DNA from: Tolypothrix bouteillei VB521301
GTDB taxonomy: Bacteria > Cyanobacteriota > Cyanobacteriia > Cyanobacteriales > Nostocaceae
Direction: 5' to 3'
Length of the DNA: 64,000 bases
NCBI RefSeq assembly: GCF_000760695.4
Contig: NZ_JHEG04000001.1
Coordinates: 242,304 to 306,303, forward strand
The notes beneath the pieces were generated by a model. That model saw nothing but the letters and a program-made list of their open reading frames with translations. It did no database searches and was not told the DNA's origin. Position numbers and translations under genes: made by a program. Of the stretch, positions 61,860 through 64,000 are shown piece by piece. The stretch's first letter is position 1; every line of letters begins with the position of its first letter.

Positions 61860-62149
61860 TTCGATCTCCTTTATTGTTGATGGATTTGATGTTCAAATTG
61901 ATTACTTTTCATTCTTCTTTAATCGCCCAATATAAACCACTCAAGTTATTTGAGTTAAAACGCGATTTAATTGTTCTTTGCTTGAAGCAGGCTACCCTAA
62001 GTGAGCCACAAGCAATATCAACACGTTGATGGTCAAAGTCGTATTTACTATTTTTCAATCCTGATAATGCTTTTTCGTATTCTGCCTTTTCTGCCTACAC
62101 TTAAGATTAAAGTGTACTTATCCCCTTGTCCAAACATTTTGATTACAAC
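61860..62149. other. Intergenic region, nothing recognised
   Basis: About 290 bp with AT-rich promoter-like sequence on both sides. No repeat or RNA identified. Confidence 0.35.
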
Positions 62150-63010
62150 ATGAATTTTCTCTCATGGAGGCGTCGCTTGCGTGGAAAACAGCTGACAAAT
62201 CAAAAATCGCCAGATGCATCGGCAGCAGTCCCCCTACTTTTTCCTGGGGTAGCGGTAGATGCAGATGAAGTTTCTCTGTTCCATCAGACCATCGATCGAG
62301 GCATAGCCAAACGAGAATTGCAGTCTGGCAAACTGCTGTGGACTGTGCCAACTCCGGGAGTACCTCTGGCAGTAGTGGGGCAAAATGTTTGGCTGATAGA
62401 AGGATTGGGTAGTCAATTTTGCATCCTAGCACTGAATACTGAAACTGGTGAAACAGTCCACACCTCGACTTGGTTCAATATGCTATTGGGCTTGCCTGCC
62501 ATCTTTGACTATAACCATTATCAGGGACTATCCATTAATGTTGAAGCAGCCCAGCAAGCTTCAACACAAAACCTTTGGATACGCATTGATGGCAGAACCC
62601 AATACGCGGGAGGAGCCGTTCCCAGCCCGCACATAGAAGCTGAAAGTTATAAAGCAATTTCTATGTTGGTGCAAGTTATTCCAGCAACAGCAAATGTCTC
62701 GTTAGCTAAAACCGATCGCATAGATGGCTTCACAAAGTTCATGGAGAACCAGCAGGATAATCAACTGCCCATTCCTTTTCCCAGCGACTGTGTTGGGGGA
62801 GTGCCAGTCAATTCGTCTTTGATGTCGTCCCAGAAACATTGGGTGGTTCGCTCTGCCCAACTCTCTAACTGCGTTGTGTTGCTGCAGATTTTACCTGTCG
62901 ATAACTTTAGTGCGCCTTTTTTGCTTCTGCGAGTATTTTCGTCAGATTTAAAGCGCTTGCTGTGGCAGCAACCCATTAGTAATTACTACGAATCCCCAGC
63001 CCGCTGCTAA
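62150..63010 (+). CDS. Hypothetical protein, possible beta-propeller fragment
   Basis: 286 residues from ATG 62150 (the frame extends to a TTG at 62126). Basic start NFLSWRRRLRGKQLTNQK, then QSGKLLWTVPTPGVPLAVVGQNVWLIEG and TGETVHTSTW, which resemble PQQ/WD-type repeat blades (x-G-x-x-L-W-x). Two to three blades are apparent, so it is too short for a full propeller on its own. No signal peptide. Function unknown. Confidence 0.55.
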   Translation: MNFLSWRRRLRGKQLTNQKSPDASAAVPLLFPGVAVDADEVSLFHQTIDRGIAKRELQSGKLLWTVPTPGVPLAVVGQNVWLIEGLGSQFCILALNTETGETVHTSTWFNMLLGLPAIFDYNHYQGLSINVEAAQQASTQNLWIRIDGRTQYAGGAVPSPHIEAESYKAISMLVQVIPATANVSLAKTDRIDGFTKFMENQQDNQLPIPFPSDCVGGVPVNSSLMSSQKHWVVRSAQLSNCVVLLQILPVDNFSAPFLLLRVFSSDLKRLLWQQPISNYYESPARC

Positions 63011-63189
63011 CAACTGATGGAATGCGAGCACTTGAGGAGTAATAACATTACGTGAAAAAACAATAAGTAGTTTGTTAGATATCTCCAGAACAATTGCATT
63101 TTTGAATTGAAATTCCTATAAACCCAAGTAATAGGGGAGAAAAGAAACAAAATACTCATGACTCCCCTAGTATCAGATTATTAACTTTT

Positions 63190-63888
63190 TTAGGCTTCTA
63201 CAGGATTAGATCTATCTCGTAACCATTGTTCTAAATCAGCAACAGTCGAAAAATCCAGTAATGCTTCTGCTAATTCTTCTAACTGTGCAACAGGTAATTT
63301 ACAAATTTGCTCAATGAATGGGGCTTCAATCTCACCAAGACGACGATTGAGTTGTCGTATAATGACTTTCTGCTCACCTATTATTTCGCCTTCTTCCCTA
63401 CCTTCTTCCCTACCTTCTTCCCTAGCAAGTTGTACAGTTGGGCTCACCAAAGCCATTTTCCTTTCCTCCTCAAAACGATTGATTTTGGCAACTAATCTTT
63501 TTTGTAGCTGTTCGGGCAGCGTCATCATTGTATCAATTATGTCAAAGAGCTTAACAATTTGCTGTTTTGTCAAACCCTGCTCATAAAGTCCGCAAATTAA
63601 ATGCCATTTCCATTCTTCCCTTTGAGTCAAATTACTCGTGGTTGCTTTAGTTTTTAGATGTGCCATCGTAATGATGGCAAATGGATTACTATTGGATTCT
63701 AACTCATGCCAACTCTGTTCGTAATCCATAAGCTTGACAGAGGGAAATGTGAAACTCAATGAGCAATCTAAAACAGATTTAGCATAGCGGTTAGGTCGCC
63801 ATGTAGGAATAGTGTCACCTAAAACCGCCAAACTAACAACAAATTTCTCATAAAGTTCGGCGGCGCGGTAATTATAAGTGTAAGTAAG
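63190..63888 (-). pseudogene. Rpn/DUF4351 family gene, 5' end disrupted
   Basis: The frame is open from 63888 to the stop and reads LTYTYNYRAAELYEKFVVSLAVLGDTIPTWRPNRYAK onward. This is the second half of an Rpn-family (PD-(D/E)XK, transposase_31/DUF4351) protein, with SLAVLGD..P.WRPN and a C-terminal LARQLNRRLG/LEELAEALLDF domain and an EEGREEGREEG charged repeat. The catalytic N-terminal half is missing: a TGA stands at 63889 and the sequence to the window edge belongs to an inverted-repeat element, so the gene is probably insertionally interrupted. An internal ATG-dependent product is possible but would lack the nuclease motifs. Confidence 0.7.
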
Positions 63889-64000
63889 TCAGCGTTAAAA
63901 AATCAAACTATGTAACGACATATAAAATCAACAAAGAGCCTATGAATACGTCGTTCTAAGGTTTTTACAAAACTCAACATACATTGGTTTTATCGCGCCG
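63859..64000. mobile_element. Short terminal-inverted-repeat element (at least 141 bp) at the right edge
   Basis: CGGCGCGGTA at about 63860 and TATCGCGCCG ending at 64000 are inverted repeats (9 of 10). The interior is AT-rich and non-coding. It would disrupt the Rpn gene between its two halves. The right terminus coincides with the window edge, so more repeat or a target duplication may lie outside. Confidence 0.5.

Overview
The window is chromosomal DNA from a filamentous, probably Nostocales-type cyanobacterium. The evidence is abundant GCGATCGC (HIP1) palindromes, WGGGGAGA-type and TTAGCCAT-type dispersed repeats, large hybrid histidine kinases, Ser/Thr kinases with TPR tails, pentapeptide-repeat proteins, a two-partner-secretion exoprotein, and MITE and TnpB elements. 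No genuine rRNA operon or CRISPR array was found.

Layout. 1-5.1 kb: a cut-off pentapeptide gene, a 1168-residue caspase-lipase fusion, a MITE, and a relic of a second caspase gene. 5.1-9.4 kb: a MoaD-like protein and a nurA-herA DNA-end-processing pair split by an inserted VapBC-like toxin-antitoxin module that left a duplicated nurA 3' end. 9.5-18.2 kb: an EgtC-like amidotransferase, an orphan sbcC 5' fragment, a secreted protein, a PAS-receiver protein, a TnpB element and a giant hybrid kinase.

18.2-23.45 kb (minus strand) is the most unusual part. One apparent transcription unit reads from a TTGACA-17-TACATT promoter overlapped by a TACAnnTGTA palindrome. It encodes a 66-aa beta-grasp-like protein ending in Gly, a frameshifted SEC-C protein, a TROVE/Ro-like plus vWA protein, an unknown protein and a ThiF/E1-like enzyme. 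Between these genes lie six structured RNAs that share one scaffold: a covarying outer stem, a conserved internal loop (CCYRAY opposite invariant AACTT), a second stem, then TTACATA. Each displays a different translation-machinery mimic: the 23S sarcin-ricin loop plus the GTPase-associated centre; 23S helix 70/71; a tRNA-Leu(UAA)-like fold; a circularly permuted tRNA; a tRNA-like fold with a CUA loop nested in the anticodon arm of another tRNA; and a bare anticodon stem-loop. All wobble pairs in the outer stem and the tRNA-like acceptor stems are G.U only when read on the minus strand, which supports that orientation. I propose a Ro-type RNP that carries decoys or baits for RNA-targeting toxins, possibly coupled to ubiquitin-like conjugation.

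23.7-33.3 kb: sbcD-sbcC, a Uma2 nuclease and a very large membrane protein. 33.5-36.4 kb: an AT-rich two-gene island (P-loop GTPase plus HsdR_N-like nuclease) that looks like a defence cassette. 36.7-53 kb: envelope and signalling genes (EF-hand protein, TPS exoprotein, histidine kinase, DUF697 GTPase, two Ser/Thr kinases, a rhomboid lacking its catalytic Ser, a pentapeptide protein, an SDR, and an alpha/beta hydrolase lacking its nucleophile). 53-64 kb: a second TnpB element, a SpoU methyltransferase, a relic of hsdS, several hypotheticals, a redox cassette (FAD oxidoreductase, SDR, VOC protein), and an Rpn/DUF4351 gene disrupted at the right edge by a terminal-inverted-repeat element.
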